Shown here piece after piece: positions 30,024 through 38,964 of a DNA stretch of 64,000 bases (the stretch's first letter is position 1; the number at the start of each line of letters is the position of its first letter). The stretch is from DATKNA01 sp963755755 (lineage in GTDB: Bacteria; Actinomycetota; Actinomycetes; Actinomycetales; Kineosporiaceae). The translations under genes were made by a program, and so were the position numbers. The DNA lies in NCBI GenBank assembly GCA_963755755.1, contig CAVWLJ010000004.1, positions 186,001 through 250,000 of the forward strand. Direction: 5' to 3'. A model generated the notes under the pieces. The model was not told the DNA's origin. It worked only from the letters and a program-made list of their open reading frames with translations, and did no database searches.

Positions 30024-31160
30024 GACGCCACCTCGCGCAGACGTGCGGCGATCTTCTCGGGTGAGGCGTCGTTGATCCATGCGCCCATTCCGGACTCGGA
30101 CCCGGCGAGGAACTTGAGCCGGCCCGGAGCCCGCATCACGGAGAACAGCTGCAGGTGCAGGCGGCCGAGCTCGCGCTGCTCCCCGACCGGCGCCTGGAAC
30201 CAGGCGGCGATGTACGGCAGGGCGGGGACGCCGTCGTAGTAGCGGTCGGCGCGGCGCAGCAGCTCGAGGTAGACGTGCGCGAGCTCGTCGCGCTCCGCGT
30301 CGTCGAGCGCGGCGAAGTCGGGGACGTCGCGGTGCGGCGCCAGGTGCACCTCGAAGGGCCAGCGCGCGGCCGCGGGCACGAACGCGGTCCAGTGCTCGCC
30401 CCTGAGGACGATCGCGGGTACCCGCCCGGCGCTCGGCGTCCAGGACGTCGGCGAGCAGGTTACCGCCGGTCGCCGAACGGTGCTCGGCCGCCTGCCGCAC
30501 CAGTTGCGCGCTGCGCGGCGGCAGGAACGAGTAGGCGTAGATCTGGCCGTGCGGGTGCGTGAGCGTGACGCCGATCTCGCGTCCGCGGTTCTCGAACGGG
30601 AACACCTGCCGGATGCCGGGCAGCGCGGACAGCTCCGCCGTCCGGTCCGCCCAGGCCTCGATCACGGTCCGGGCGCGGCGCGGCTCCAGGGAGGCGAACG
30701 AGGAGTCGTGGTCGGCGGTGAAACAGACGACCTCGCACCGCCCGATGCCGGGCCGGGAGGGGAACAGGGCCTCGCCGTCGATGTCGCCGGGCTGGCCGAC
30801 GGCGGTCATCGTGAACGAGGGGAACCGGTTCTCGAAGACCACGACGTCGTAGTCGTGCGCGGGGATCTCGCTCGGCACCCGCCCGTGCCCGGTCGGGTCC
30901 AACGGGCACTCGTCCGCCGGGGGCATGAAGGTGCGGGTGTTGCGGTGCGAGGCGATCGTCACCCACTCGCCGGTGAGGACGTCGTAGCGCAGCTGGGAGT
31001 GGCCGGGATCGGCCGGTTCGAGCGGCCGGGTGTCCGGCGTCGCCCGGGTCGCCTGGCCCGAGACGTACGGCTCGGTGTCGTCGAAGTAGATGATCTGCCG
31101 GCCGTCGGCCAGGACGTCAGGCGTCCGACGGACGGCGGGTGCCGCCGGCGTCGCGGTCAT
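30020..31160 (-). CDS. galT: Galactose-1-phosphate uridylyltransferase (one apparent frameshift)
   Basis: Transfers UMP from UDP-glucose to galactose-1-phosphate (Leloir pathway). ATG 31160 has GAGGAGG before it. Motifs: SQLRYDVLTGEWVTIASHRN, ECPLDPTGHGRVPSE, FENRFPSF, PFENRGREIGVTLTHPHGQI with the HPH active-site His, then after a shift near 30420 PFEVHLAPHRDVPDFAALDD and FQAPVG. All parts of the family are there in order, so the gene is probably functional. It follows the DeoR-type regulator by 53 bases on the same strand and overlaps galK. Confidence 0.93.
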
Positions 31161-31213
31161 GGTTCCTCCTCGTGGTCGGCACGTCTCGCGGCGGACGGCG
31201 GACAGTCTGTCGG

Positions 31214-32017
31214 TCAGCCTCCGGCGTGGACCGCCGGGGCACCCGCCGTCGGAGCCACCACCAACCTGCCCACCCGCGACCGCACCACGCGCGCCGCGTC
31301 CGCGTCGAGGCCGTCATCCGTCACGAGGACGTCGACCTCGTCCAGCCGAGCTATCGAACTGAGTCCCACGACGCCCCACTTGCTCGAGTCGGCGGTCACG
31401 ACGACGCGGCGGGCCGCCGCGATGAGGGCGCGGTTGGTCTCCGCCTCCACCAGATTGGGGGTGGTCAGACCTGCCCGCTCGTCGACCCCGTGCACCCCCA
31501 GGAACAGCCAGTCCACGTGCAACGACCGCAGCGCCGCCACCGCGAGCGGGCCGACCAGGGCGTCCGACGGCGTCCGCGTGCCGCCGGTGAGCAGCACGCG
31601 CAGGTCGTCGCGGTGCTGGGCGTGCAGGAGGTCGGCGACGGGGATGGAGTTCGTCACGACGGTGAGGTCCGGGACGGCGCGCAGCTCCAGCGCGACGGCG
31701 TAGGTCGTCGTGCCCGCCGACACGGCCACGCTGTCGCCCGGGCCGACGAGCGCGGCCGCGGCCATGGCGATCGCCGCCTTCTGGGCGGTCTGCAGCGAGA
31801 ACTTCGCCTCGAAGCCCGGTTCCTCCGTGCTGCGGCCGGAGACGGCCGTCGCGCCGCCGTGCACGCGGGCGACGAGACCACGCCGTGCGAGCGCGGCGAT
31901 GTCGCGGCGCACGGTCATGTCCGAGACGGCGAGGAGCTCGACGAGGTCGCTCACCCGCGCGCCGCCACGGACCCGGACCTCCTCCAGGATGCGTTCCTGG
32001 CGCTGTCGTGCGAGCAC
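31214..32017 (-). CDS. DeoR-family transcriptional regulator of the galactose locus
   Basis: 267 residues from GTG 32017, chosen for the purine-rich ribosome site just before it; the frame continues upstream but without a good start. N-terminal winged helix: RQERILEEVRVRGGARVSDL, then DMTVRRDIAALARRGLVARV with the family signature and HGGA. The C-terminal DeoR sensor domain (AMAAAALVGPGDSVAVSAGT, VVTNSIPVADLL, VVTADSSKWG) binds sugar phosphates in this family. It heads the galT-galK operon and faces the alpha-galactoside importer, so it is the likely repressor of both. The effector is not visible; a galactose-derived phosphate is inferred. Confidence 0.9.
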   Translation of the reverse strand: MLARQRQERILEEVRVRGGARVSDLVELLAVSDMTVRRDIAALARRGLVARVHGGATAVSGRSTEEPGFEAKFSLQTAQKAAIAMAAAALVGPGDSVAVSAGTTTYAVALELRAVPDLTVVTNSIPVADLLHAQHRDDLRVLLTGGTRTPSDALVGPLAVAALRSLHVDWLFLGVHGVDERAGLTTPNLVEAETNRALIAAARRVVVTADSSKWGVVGLSSIARLDEVDVLVTDDGLDADAARVVRSRVGRLVVAPTAGAPAVHAGG

Positions 32018-32112
32018 CGTCCCCCCTCTCGCCGATCGTCCTGTCCGGCGCCGTCGCCGGGCCGAGGCCCTGCGCGGAAGAGTCCACCGGCCGAGCGGTG
32101 AAGTCAACAGTT

Positions 32113-32133
32113 TCCGACATGGGGATGTTCGGA
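32113..32133. promoter_or_regulatory. Imperfect palindrome, candidate DeoR-type operator
   Basis: TCCGACAT, four G, ATGTTCGGA: the two arms are complementary apart from one extra T. It lies just upstream of the minus-strand TTGACT that could be the deoR -35, a fitting place for autoregulation. Assignment to this regulator is inferred from position only. Confidence 0.4.
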
Positions 32134-32388
32134 CGCGTGCCCGACTCCCGCCCTCCCGGGGGTCTCGGCGCTGGGGAAGCGGCCTCTGTCGACGTGATGC
32201 TCCCGTCACCTCCGCGACACGCGTTGCGAGGCCGGAGCCCCCCGAGCGTACCCCTCACGACCGGCTTCCCGCAGGCCCGGACGGCGTCACGGGGTCACGA
32301 CAATGCTCCGTCAGGACTCGGTTTGGTTACGAATGCATGTCGCGACCTTGACTCCGGATGCCCCTCGTCGGAAGGTGTGCGGCACGTG

Positions 32389-32418
32389 GGAGGTCATGTT
32401 AGGTTCTGTTCGACCTCC
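32389..32418 (+). promoter_or_regulatory. Importer promoter: -10 box framed by an inverted repeat
   Basis: GGAGGTC at 32389-32395 and its exact complement GACCTCC at 32412-32418 enclose TAGGTT at 32400-32405, a TANNNT-type -10. A repressor bound to the two arms would cover the -10 and start point. No good -35 is seen, so an activator may also be needed. The alternative is an RNA hairpin in the leader. Confidence 0.45.
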
Positions 32419-32445
32419 TGACCGGCTTGCTCCGAAGGAGGAACC

Positions 32446-33807
32446 ATGTCCCGACCCCAGACCGAGGCCGAGTACCTCGCTCGTCTGGTGCCACCGTCCG
32501 TCGCAGGCACGTCCCTGCGGCGTCGCTCGGTGCTCTCCACCGGCCTCGGCCTCGGTGCCGCGTTCGGGGGCAGCGCGCTGCTGGCCGCCTGCGGCAGTAG
32601 CAGCAGTAGCAGCAGCAGCGGAGGCGGCTCGTCGAGCGCCGCCACCGGCACGGTCACCCTGGGGTCGAACGCTTCGGACGCGGTGCCGAAGGCCACCCTG
32701 CAGACACTCGTCAACAGCTTCCAGACGGCGAACTCGGGCCTGACCGTGAAGATCAACACGGTCGACCACAACACCTTCCAGGAGCAGATCAACAACTACC
32801 TGCAGGGCAAGCCGGACGACGTGTTCACGTGGTTCGCCGGCTACCGCATGCGGTTCTTCGCGGCGCAGGGCCTGGCCGGGGACGTCAGCGACGTGTGGCA
32901 GAACCTGCAGGGGTTCAGCGACGGCTTCAAGGCGGCGTCCACGGGCGACGACGGCAAGCAGTACTTCGTGCCCGCGTCGTACTACCCGTGGGCGGTCTTC
33001 TACCGCAAGTCCGTCTGGCAGAAGCACGGCTACAAGGTGCCGAAGACGCTCGACGACCTGACGAAGCTCGCGGCGCAGATGAAGAAGGACGGCCTGACCC
33101 CGATCGCGTTCGCGGACAAGGACGGCTGGCCGGCGATGGGCACGTTCGACGTGCTCAACCTGCGGATCAACGGGTACCAGTACCACATCGATCTGATGGC
33201 CCACAAGAAGCCGTGGACGGACCCGGGCGTCAAGAAGGTCTTCCAGACCTGGCAGCAGCTCCTGCCGTACCACCAGGACGGCGCGCTCGGCCGGACCTGG
33301 CAGGAGGCCGCCCAGACGCTGCAGCAGAAGAAGGCCGGCATGTACCTGCTCGGCCTGTTCGTCACGCAGCAGTTCCCCAAGGCCGACCTCGACGACGTGG
33401 ACTTCTTCACATTCCCCGAGATCGATTCCTCGATCGGCTCCGACGCCCTCGACGCCCCCATCGACGGCTACATGCTGGCGAAGAAGCCGAAGAACGAGGC
33501 CGGCTCCAAGAAGCTGCTCAGCTACCTGGGCGGTTCCGACGCCGGCACGCTCTACGCGAAGACGGACCCGACGACGCTCATCGCCAACGGGAAGTCGGAC
33601 GTCACCTCGTACACGGCGCTGCAGAAGAAATCGGCCGACCTCGTGGGCTCGGCGAAGAACATCTCGCAGTTCCTCGACCGCGACACCCGGCCGGACTTCG
33701 CCTCGACCGTCATGATCCCGTCGCTGCAGTCGTTCATCAAGAACCCGAACGACATCGACGGCCTGCTCACCAGCATCGAGAACCAGGCGAAGTCTATCTT
33801 CGTCTAG
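32446..33807 (+). CDS. Sugar-binding lipoprotein of ABC importer (alpha-galactoside)
   Basis: 453 residues. A long basic N-terminal part, the twin-arginine-like RRRSVLSTGLGLGAAFGGSA and the lipobox LLAAC near residue 48 suggest Tat or Sec export and lipid anchoring. A Ser-rich linker leads to a type 1 extracellular solute-binding domain (VNSFQTANSGLTVKINTVDH; YYPWAVFYRKSVWQKHGYKV; PIAFADKDGWPAM). ATG 32446 has AAGGAGG at the right distance. First gene of the importer operon; a hairpin just past its stop probably keeps its message more abundant than that of the permeases. The downstream alpha-galactosidase suggests raffinose or melibiose as ligand. Confidence 0.92.
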   Translation: MSRPQTEAEYLARLVPPSVAGTSLRRRSVLSTGLGLGAAFGGSALLAACGSSSSSSSSGGGSSSAATGTVTLGSNASDAVPKATLQTLVNSFQTANSGLTVKINTVDHNTFQEQINNYLQGKPDDVFTWFAGYRMRFFAAQGLAGDVSDVWQNLQGFSDGFKAASTGDDGKQYFVPASYYPWAVFYRKSVWQKHGYKVPKTLDDLTKLAAQMKKDGLTPIAFADKDGWPAMGTFDVLNLRINGYQYHIDLMAHKKPWTDPGVKKVFQTWQQLLPYHQDGALGRTWQEAAQTLQQKKAGMYLLGLFVTQQFPKADLDDVDFFTFPEIDSSIGSDALDAPIDGYMLAKKPKNEAGSKKLLSYLGGSDAGTLYAKTDPTTLIANGKSDVTSYTALQKKSADLVGSAKNISQFLDRDTRPDFASTVMIPSLQSFIKNPNDIDGLLTSIENQAKSIFV

Positions 33808-33811
33808 CAGC

Positions 33812-33850
33812 ACCGGGGCCGGGTCGGAGCCTTCGCGGCCCGGCCCGGCC
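33812..33850 (+). terminator. Intra-operon hairpin after the sugar-binding protein gene
   Basis: A 15-pair stem (33812-33826 with 33836-33850, one G-T pair) starts 4 bases past the stop codon. Such stems after binding-protein genes act as partial terminators or as 3' barriers against RNA decay. Confidence 0.75.
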
Positions 33851-33911
33851 CCGGTCCACCCGCTCGCTGCGGCAGGGTGAGCAGATCGACGAGACCGATG
33901 GAGGACCGTCC

Positions 33912-34908
33912 ATGGCCGGCAGCAGTCAACCGCCACTCGTCCCGGTGGATCTGGAGCGGCTGAAGACCGGGGGGAGCGGCGGCACCGGGCACGGCGGAGT
34001 GCCCCAGAACAAGCGGGTCCGACGGCTGAGCGCCCGTGACAAGGTCGTCGTCTTCGGCATGGTCATCGTGCCCGTGGTCCTCACGGTCGGGCTCGTCTGG
34101 CTTCCCGCGATCGCCACGGTGGCGCTGTCGTTCACCAACTGGAACGGCATCGGATCCCTCTCCGGGATCCAGTGGATCGGATTCAAGAACTACCACGACG
34201 TCGGCGACGATCTATCCGCCGTTCTGGCCGGCGATCCAGCACAACCTGCTGTGGCTGGCCGTCCTCTTCCTCGTCGCGACGCCGTTCGGCATCTTCCTCG
34301 CCGTCCTCATCGACAGGGGGTTGCGGGGCAGCCGCTTCTACCAGACCTCTCTGTTCCTGCCCGTCGTCCTGTCGCTGGCCCTGGTCGGCTTCATCTGGCA
34401 ACTGCAGTACTCGCAGGACTTCGGCTTCGTCAACTTCGCACTGCAGAAAGTGCACATCATCGACCATCCGGTCGACTGGTACGGCGACCCGAGCGTCAAC
34501 ATCTGGGCGGTTCTCGTCGCCACCTGCTGGCGACATGTCGGGTACATCATGCTGCTGTACCTGGCGGGCCTGAAGGGTGTCGACCCCACGCTGCGCGAAG
34601 CGGCGGAGGTCGACGGCGCCAGCGAGGTGCAGACCTTCTTCCGGATCGTCTTCCCCGTGATGCGGCCCATCAACGTCATCGTCTTCGTCATCACGGTGAT
34701 CGAGTCGCTGCGGGCGTTCGACATCGTCTGGGTCGTGAACAAGGGCCGCAACGGGCTCGAGGTGCTCTCCGCCCTGGTCACCCAGAACGTCATCGGGGAG
34801 GCGAGCCGGATCGGGTTCGGGTCCGCCCTCGCGACCATCATGCTGGTGGTCTCGCTGGTCTTCATCGTCATCTACCTGTCGACCGTCCTGCGTGAGGAGG
34901 ACCGGTGA
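33912..34908 (+). CDS. Sugar ABC transporter permease, MalF type (one apparent frameshift)
   Basis: ATG 33912 opens a long polar N-terminus, then helix 1 (VVVFGMVIVPVVLTVGLVWL) and SFTNWNGIG, the usual start of CUT1 permeases. Near 34208 the frame shifts and the protein continues as IYPPFWPAIQHNLLWLAVLF with five more helices. The EAA loop EAAEVDGASEVQTFFRIVFP, which contacts the ATPase, is near residue 235. It ends at 34908, overlapping the next permease start by 4 bases. It forms the channel with the second permease. No ATPase gene is in the operon. Confidence 0.88.
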
Positions 34909-35831
34909 GCACGCTCGAGACCCCGCCGACGCCGACCGCCGACGCCGTCCTCGCGCCGCGTGAGAACCGCCCGGTGCGCGGCAAGCGCGGCTGGCGGATC
35001 GCGACCTACGTCTTTCTCGTCGTCATCTCGCTGATCTGGCTGTTCCCGCTGTTCTGGGCGGTCCTGTCGTCGCTGCGTGATTACACCTACACGTCCACGC
35101 ACGGGTACATCTCCTTCGGCGGATGGACGCTGAAGAACTACGTCGACGCCTGGCAGCAGGCCGACTTCACCACGCACTTCCTGAACTCCGTCTACGTGAC
35201 GGTCCCGGCCGTTATCCTGACGTTGTTCTTCGCCTCGATGGTCGGGTTCGTCATCGCGCGGTTCAGCTGGAAGCTCAATATCGTCCTGCTGGGCCTGTTC
35301 ACCGCGGCCAACCTGTTGCCGCAGCAGGCCCTGCTCATCCCGCTCTACCGGCTGTCGATCAACGTCCCGCTCCCGGACTGGATGAGCGACTCGGACCTGC
35401 TGTACGACAGCTACTGGGTGCTCATCCTCGTCAACACGGCCTTCCAGGCCGGGTTCTGCACGTTCGTCCTCTCCAACTACATGAAGACGCTGCCGAAGGA
35501 GCTCTACGAGGCGGCGCAGGTCGACGGCGCGAGCGTCTGGAAGCAGTACTGGACGATCACGCTGCCGCTCTGCCGCCCACCGCTGGCGGCGCTGGCGACG
35601 CTCGAGGTGAACTGGATCTACAACGAGTTCTTCTGGGCGACCGTCCTGCTCAACAGCGGCGACAAGTTCCCCGTCACGAGTTCCCTGAACAACCTGCGTG
35701 GTCAGTTCTTCACCGACAACAACCTCGTGTCCGCCGGATCGATCATCGTGGCGGCGCCCGTCATCATCATCTTCTTCCTGCTCCAGAAGCACTTCGTCGC
35801 CGGCCTGACCCTCGGGGCCAACAAGGGATGA
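34905..35831 (+). CDS. Sugar ABC transporter permease, MalG type
   Basis: 308 residues, six helices, intact. Helix 1 is ATYVFLVVISLIWLFPLFWA, followed by SLRDYTYTSTHGYISFGGWT. The EAA loop EAAQVDGASVWKQYWTITLP is near residue 205. It ends FVAGLTLGANKG, close to the usual C-terminus of CUT1 permeases. GTG 34905 overlaps the preceding gene, and the TGA overlaps the alpha-galactosidase ATG, so all three are translationally coupled. Confidence 0.93.
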   Translation: MSTLETPPTPTADAVLAPRENRPVRGKRGWRIATYVFLVVISLIWLFPLFWAVLSSLRDYTYTSTHGYISFGGWTLKNYVDAWQQADFTTHFLNSVYVTVPAVILTLFFASMVGFVIARFSWKLNIVLLGLFTAANLLPQQALLIPLYRLSINVPLPDWMSDSDLLYDSYWVLILVNTAFQAGFCTFVLSNYMKTLPKELYEAAQVDGASVWKQYWTITLPLCRPPLAALATLEVNWIYNEFFWATVLLNSGDKFPVTSSLNNLRGQFFTDNNLVSAGSIIVAAPVIIIFFLLQKHFVAGLTLGANKG

Positions 35832-37975
35832 CGGCCCGCCTGCTGAGGTCCGCGGGGGTCGCCGTCCTCCTCGACACCAGCGGGCCCCAGCTGCCGCGCG
35901 TCCTGCACTGGGGTGCCGATCCCGGCCCGCTCGACGCCGAGGCGCTCGAGCGGCTCGTCGCCGACCTCCGCCCCGGCCAACCCCGGTCCGCGTTCGGCGA
36001 GCCCGTGCCGTTCCCGCTCGTGCCGACCGAGGTCGACGGCTGGTCGGGGCGCCCGGGCCTCGCCGGGCACCGCGACGGCCGCGACCCGTTCCCGCGCCTG
36101 GCCGTGGTCGCCGACCCGGCCGTCGCGATCGAGGCCGGCGGCGCCCAGGTGCTCACCGCGCAGGCGGCCGATCCGGAGGCCGGCCTCGACCTCGCACTCG
36201 AGCTGAGGCTCGAGGCCTCCGGCCTGCTGCGCGTCCGGCAGACCCTGACGAACACCGGCGCCGGCGTCTACACCCTCGACGGCCTGCTCGGCCTGCTGCC
36301 GGTGCCCGAGCGCGCCGGTGAGCTGCTCGACCTCACGGGGCGCTGGTGCCGCGAGCGCAGCCCGCAGCGGCGGCCGTTCGCGCACGGCACGCTGGCGCGG
36401 GAGTCCCGGCGGGGGCGGACCGGGCAGGACGCCACGCTCCTGCTCGTGGCCGGGACGCCGGGCTTCGGCTTCCGCACCGGCGAGGTGTGGGGCGTCCACG
36501 TCGCCTGGAGCGGCGACCACGTCCACCTGGCCGACCGGTTGCCCGAGGGCGCGGGCAGCGGCGGTGCCGGCGTCCTCGGCGGCGGCGAGCTGCTGCTCCC
36601 CGGCGAGATCAGGCTGGCCGAGGGCGAGGGCTACACGACGCCCTGGGTCGACTTCACCTGGAGCGACGGCGGGCTGGACGCCGCCTCCGCCCGGATCCAC
36701 AGGTGGCTCCGGGGCCGGCCGCAGCACCCCCGTCGTCCGCGGCCCCTCGTGCTCAACACCTGGGAGGCGGTGTACTTCGACCAGTCGTTCGACACCCTCG
36801 CCCGCCTGGCGGAGCGGGCCGCCGCCATCGGGGTCGAGCGCTTCGTCGTCGACGACGGCTGGTTCGGCAGCCGCCGCGACGACACCTCGGGGCTCGGGGA
36901 CTGGTACGTCGCCCCCGACGTGTGGCCGCAGGGGCTGCGGCCCCTCGCCGACCACGTGCGGGGGCTCGGGATGGAGTTCGGGCTCTGGGTGGAGCCCGAG
37001 ATGGCCAACCCCGACTCCGACGTCGTCCGGGCCCACCCCGACTGGGTGCTCGGACCGCGCGCCCGGGCCTGGCGGGGCCAGGTGGTGCTCGACGTCGCCA
37101 ACCCCGGCGTCTCCGCCTACCTCGGCGAGCGGCTGTCGGCTCTCGTCGACGAGATCGGCATCGCCTACCTCAAGTGGGACCACAACCGGGACCTGCACGA
37201 GGCGGTGGGCACGACGACGGGCCGGGCCGGTGTGCACGACCAGACCGCCGCCGTGTACGAGCTGCTGGACGGGCTCAAGCGCCGGCATCCGGGATTGGAG
37301 ATCGAGTCCTGCGCGTCCGGCGGCGGGCGGGTGGATCTGGGGATCCTCGAGCACACGGACCGGGTCTGGGCGTCGGACTGCAACGACCCGGTCGAGCGCC
37401 AGCTCATCCAGCGCTGGACCGGGCTGCTGCTGCCGCCCGAACTCGTCGGGGCGCACGTCGGGCCGCCGGTCGCGCACACCACGCATCGCGCCACCTCGCT
37501 CGGGATGCGCACGATCACCGCGCTGTTCGGGCACGCCGGCCTGGAGTGGGACATCACCACCTGCACGGACGAGGAGGTGCAGCGGCTGCGGGCCTGGGCG
37601 GCGCTCTACCGGCAGGTCCGCGGGCTCCTGCACTCCGGGGACGTCGTCCGCGCCGACCTGCCCGACCCGGCCGCGCTCCTGCACGGGGTCGTGGCGGCGG
37701 ACCGGCGGGAGGCGCTGTTCGCCTACGTGCGGACGGCGACGAGCCCCGAGCAGCAGTCCGGGCGGCTCCTCCTGCCGGGACTGGACCCGGATGCGGTGTA
37801 CGAGCTCGAGCGTCGCGACGACGCCGGCGTCGCGGCGGCCACGGAGGTGTCGGCGCCGCCGTGGTGGGCGCGCGGTCGCACCAGCGCGACCGGAGCGGTG
37901 CTCGGCCGCGTCGGGCTGCCCGCTCCGCGGCTCGATCCCGCGCAGGCGGTCGTGCTGCACCTGCGGGCGCGCTGA
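35828..37975 (+). CDS. Alpha-galactosidase, GH36
   Basis: Removes terminal alpha-galactosyl residues from melibiose, raffinose and similar sugars. 715 residues, the usual GH36 length, with no signal peptide, so it works on imported sugar in the cytoplasm. N-terminal beta-sandwich, then the catalytic barrel: LVLNTWEAVYFDQSFDTLAR, FVVDDGWFGSRRDDTSGLGD, FGLWVEPEMANPDSD, the nucleophile Asp in YLKWDHNRDL, SCASGGGRVDLGILEHTDRV, and the acid/base Asp in WASDCNDPVER. ATG 35828 overlaps the permease stop. It supplies galactose to GalK/GalT encoded on the other side of the regulator. Confidence 0.95.
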   Translation: MTARLLRSAGVAVLLDTSGPQLPRVLHWGADPGPLDAEALERLVADLRPGQPRSAFGEPVPFPLVPTEVDGWSGRPGLAGHRDGRDPFPRLAVVADPAVAIEAGGAQVLTAQAADPEAGLDLALELRLEASGLLRVRQTLTNTGAGVYTLDGLLGLLPVPERAGELLDLTGRWCRERSPQRRPFAHGTLARESRRGRTGQDATLLLVAGTPGFGFRTGEVWGVHVAWSGDHVHLADRLPEGAGSGGAGVLGGGELLLPGEIRLAEGEGYTTPWVDFTWSDGGLDAASARIHRWLRGRPQHPRRPRPLVLNTWEAVYFDQSFDTLARLAERAAAIGVERFVVDDGWFGSRRDDTSGLGDWYVAPDVWPQGLRPLADHVRGLGMEFGLWVEPEMANPDSDVVRAHPDWVLGPRARAWRGQVVLDVANPGVSAYLGERLSALVDEIGIAYLKWDHNRDLHEAVGTTTGRAGVHDQTAAVYELLDGLKRRHPGLEIESCASGGGRVDLGILEHTDRVWASDCNDPVERQLIQRWTGLLLPPELVGAHVGPPVAHTTHRATSLGMRTITALFGHAGLEWDITTCTDEEVQRLRAWAALYRQVRGLLHSGDVVRADLPDPAALLHGVVAADRREALFAYVRTATSPEQQSGRLLLPGLDPDAVYELERRDDAGVAAATEVSAPPWWARGRTSATGAVLGRVGLPAPRLDPAQAVVLHLRAR

Positions 37976-37981
37976 GGCCGG

Positions 37982-38818
37982 TCAGGGCGCAGCGAACCAC
38001 CGGAGCCGGGCGGCCCGCTCGTCGAGCGCGGGGCAGGCGAGGTCGTAGTCGGCCCGGGACGTCCAGAACTGCACGAGCACGACCTGCCCACCGTTCAGGG
38101 GAGCTGCCGAGCACGCGCGCTGCGCCGTCGCCCGTGGGCGCGGCCCGACGCTGCGCCACTCCGGCAGCCGGAGCCGGGCGTCGTCGACGACCGTCGCCCA
38201 GCTGGAGGAGTTCGTGTAGAGCCCGGGCGTCACCCCGGCGCGGCGCAGCTGGGCCGCGACGCCGCGCACCACGGCGAGGTTCGCGTCAGGGTTCGACGAC
38301 CAGGGGTGCCGGGTGACCTGCTCCACGTCGATCCACACCACCCGGGTGCGCAGCCCCGAGGTGTGCAGCACCGCCAGGGCGTGCCGCGCCTGCGCACGAC
38401 CCACGGCGAGCGCCACGGAGACGACGTTCCCCCTCCCGCCGTACGTGCGCTTCTCCGCCCGGGTCGGGTACGAGGGCACGAGGTAGGCGGCGGTGGGGAC
38501 GCCCGCCCGCCGTGCCCAGGAGGCCTGGGACGCCGCGCACGGGTTGGCGGTGAAGCCCCGCCCGGCGGTCAGCCCGACGACGACGAACGGGGCGGACGCC
38601 GGAGGCATCGGCAGGGCGTAACCGCCGTGCGCGGTCGAGCACTGCGGCCAGGAGACGTCCTGGCCGGGCGGAGGGGTCGCCGCGACCGCGTCGGACCCCG
38701 CGAGCACCACCGCGACCATCGCGACGACCGCGGAGGCGAGCCTGCGGATCCGGCTCCGCCACAGCCGTCCGCTGGTCGTCGTGGTCCCGCCCTGGCCGGC
38801 CCCTCCGGTCGCACCCAT
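37982..38818 (-). CDS. Exported DUF1906 (Rv2525c-like glycoside hydrolase-like) protein
   Basis: 278 residues. A basic N-terminal region and the hydrophobic stretch LASAVVAMVAVVLAGSDAVA form a signal peptide. The mature part opens GQDVSWPQC, the hallmark of this family, and has VVVGLTAGRGFTANPC, VPTAAYLVPSYPTRAEK, VVWIDVEQVTRHPW and VTPGLYTNSSSWATVV, matching a lysozyme-like TIM barrel with acidic residues on strand ends. Activity on cell wall or polysaccharide is inferred only. ATG 38818 is chosen because the signal peptide follows it. It converges with the alpha-galactosidase gene, only 6 bases apart. Confidence 0.8.
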   Translation of the reverse strand: MGATGGAGQGGTTTTSGRLWRSRIRRLASAVVAMVAVVLAGSDAVAATPPPGQDVSWPQCSTAHGGYALPMPPASAPFVVVGLTAGRGFTANPCAASQASWARRAGVPTAAYLVPSYPTRAEKRTYGGRGNVVSVALAVGRAQARHALAVLHTSGLRTRVVWIDVEQVTRHPWSSNPDANLAVVRGVAAQLRRAGVTPGLYTNSSSWATVVDDARLRLPEWRSVGPRPRATAQRACSAAPLNGGQVVLVQFWTSRADYDLACPALDERAARLRWFAAP

Positions 38819-38964
38819 GACTCTCCCGTCGTCCGGGGTGCGGCCCCAGGACAGGCGTCGCCAGTGCTTTAACCCGGTCGGAGTCCCGTGCACGTGCAGA
38901 CGCCCGGTACCGGCAGGTGCGTCCGGGTCTGATCGTCCGCATCCGAGGTGCCAGAATGGCGCCC

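Larger units (their letters stand above)
32018..32445. other. Divergent control region between the deoR-gal operon and the alpha-galactoside importer
   Basis: 428 bases without a gene. It holds two inverted repeats (32113-32133 and 32389-32418) that could be operators, a minus-strand TTGACT around 32104 as a possible -35 for deoR, and a plus-strand TAGGTT at 32400-32405 as -10 for the importer. I see no further gene. Confidence 0.6.
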
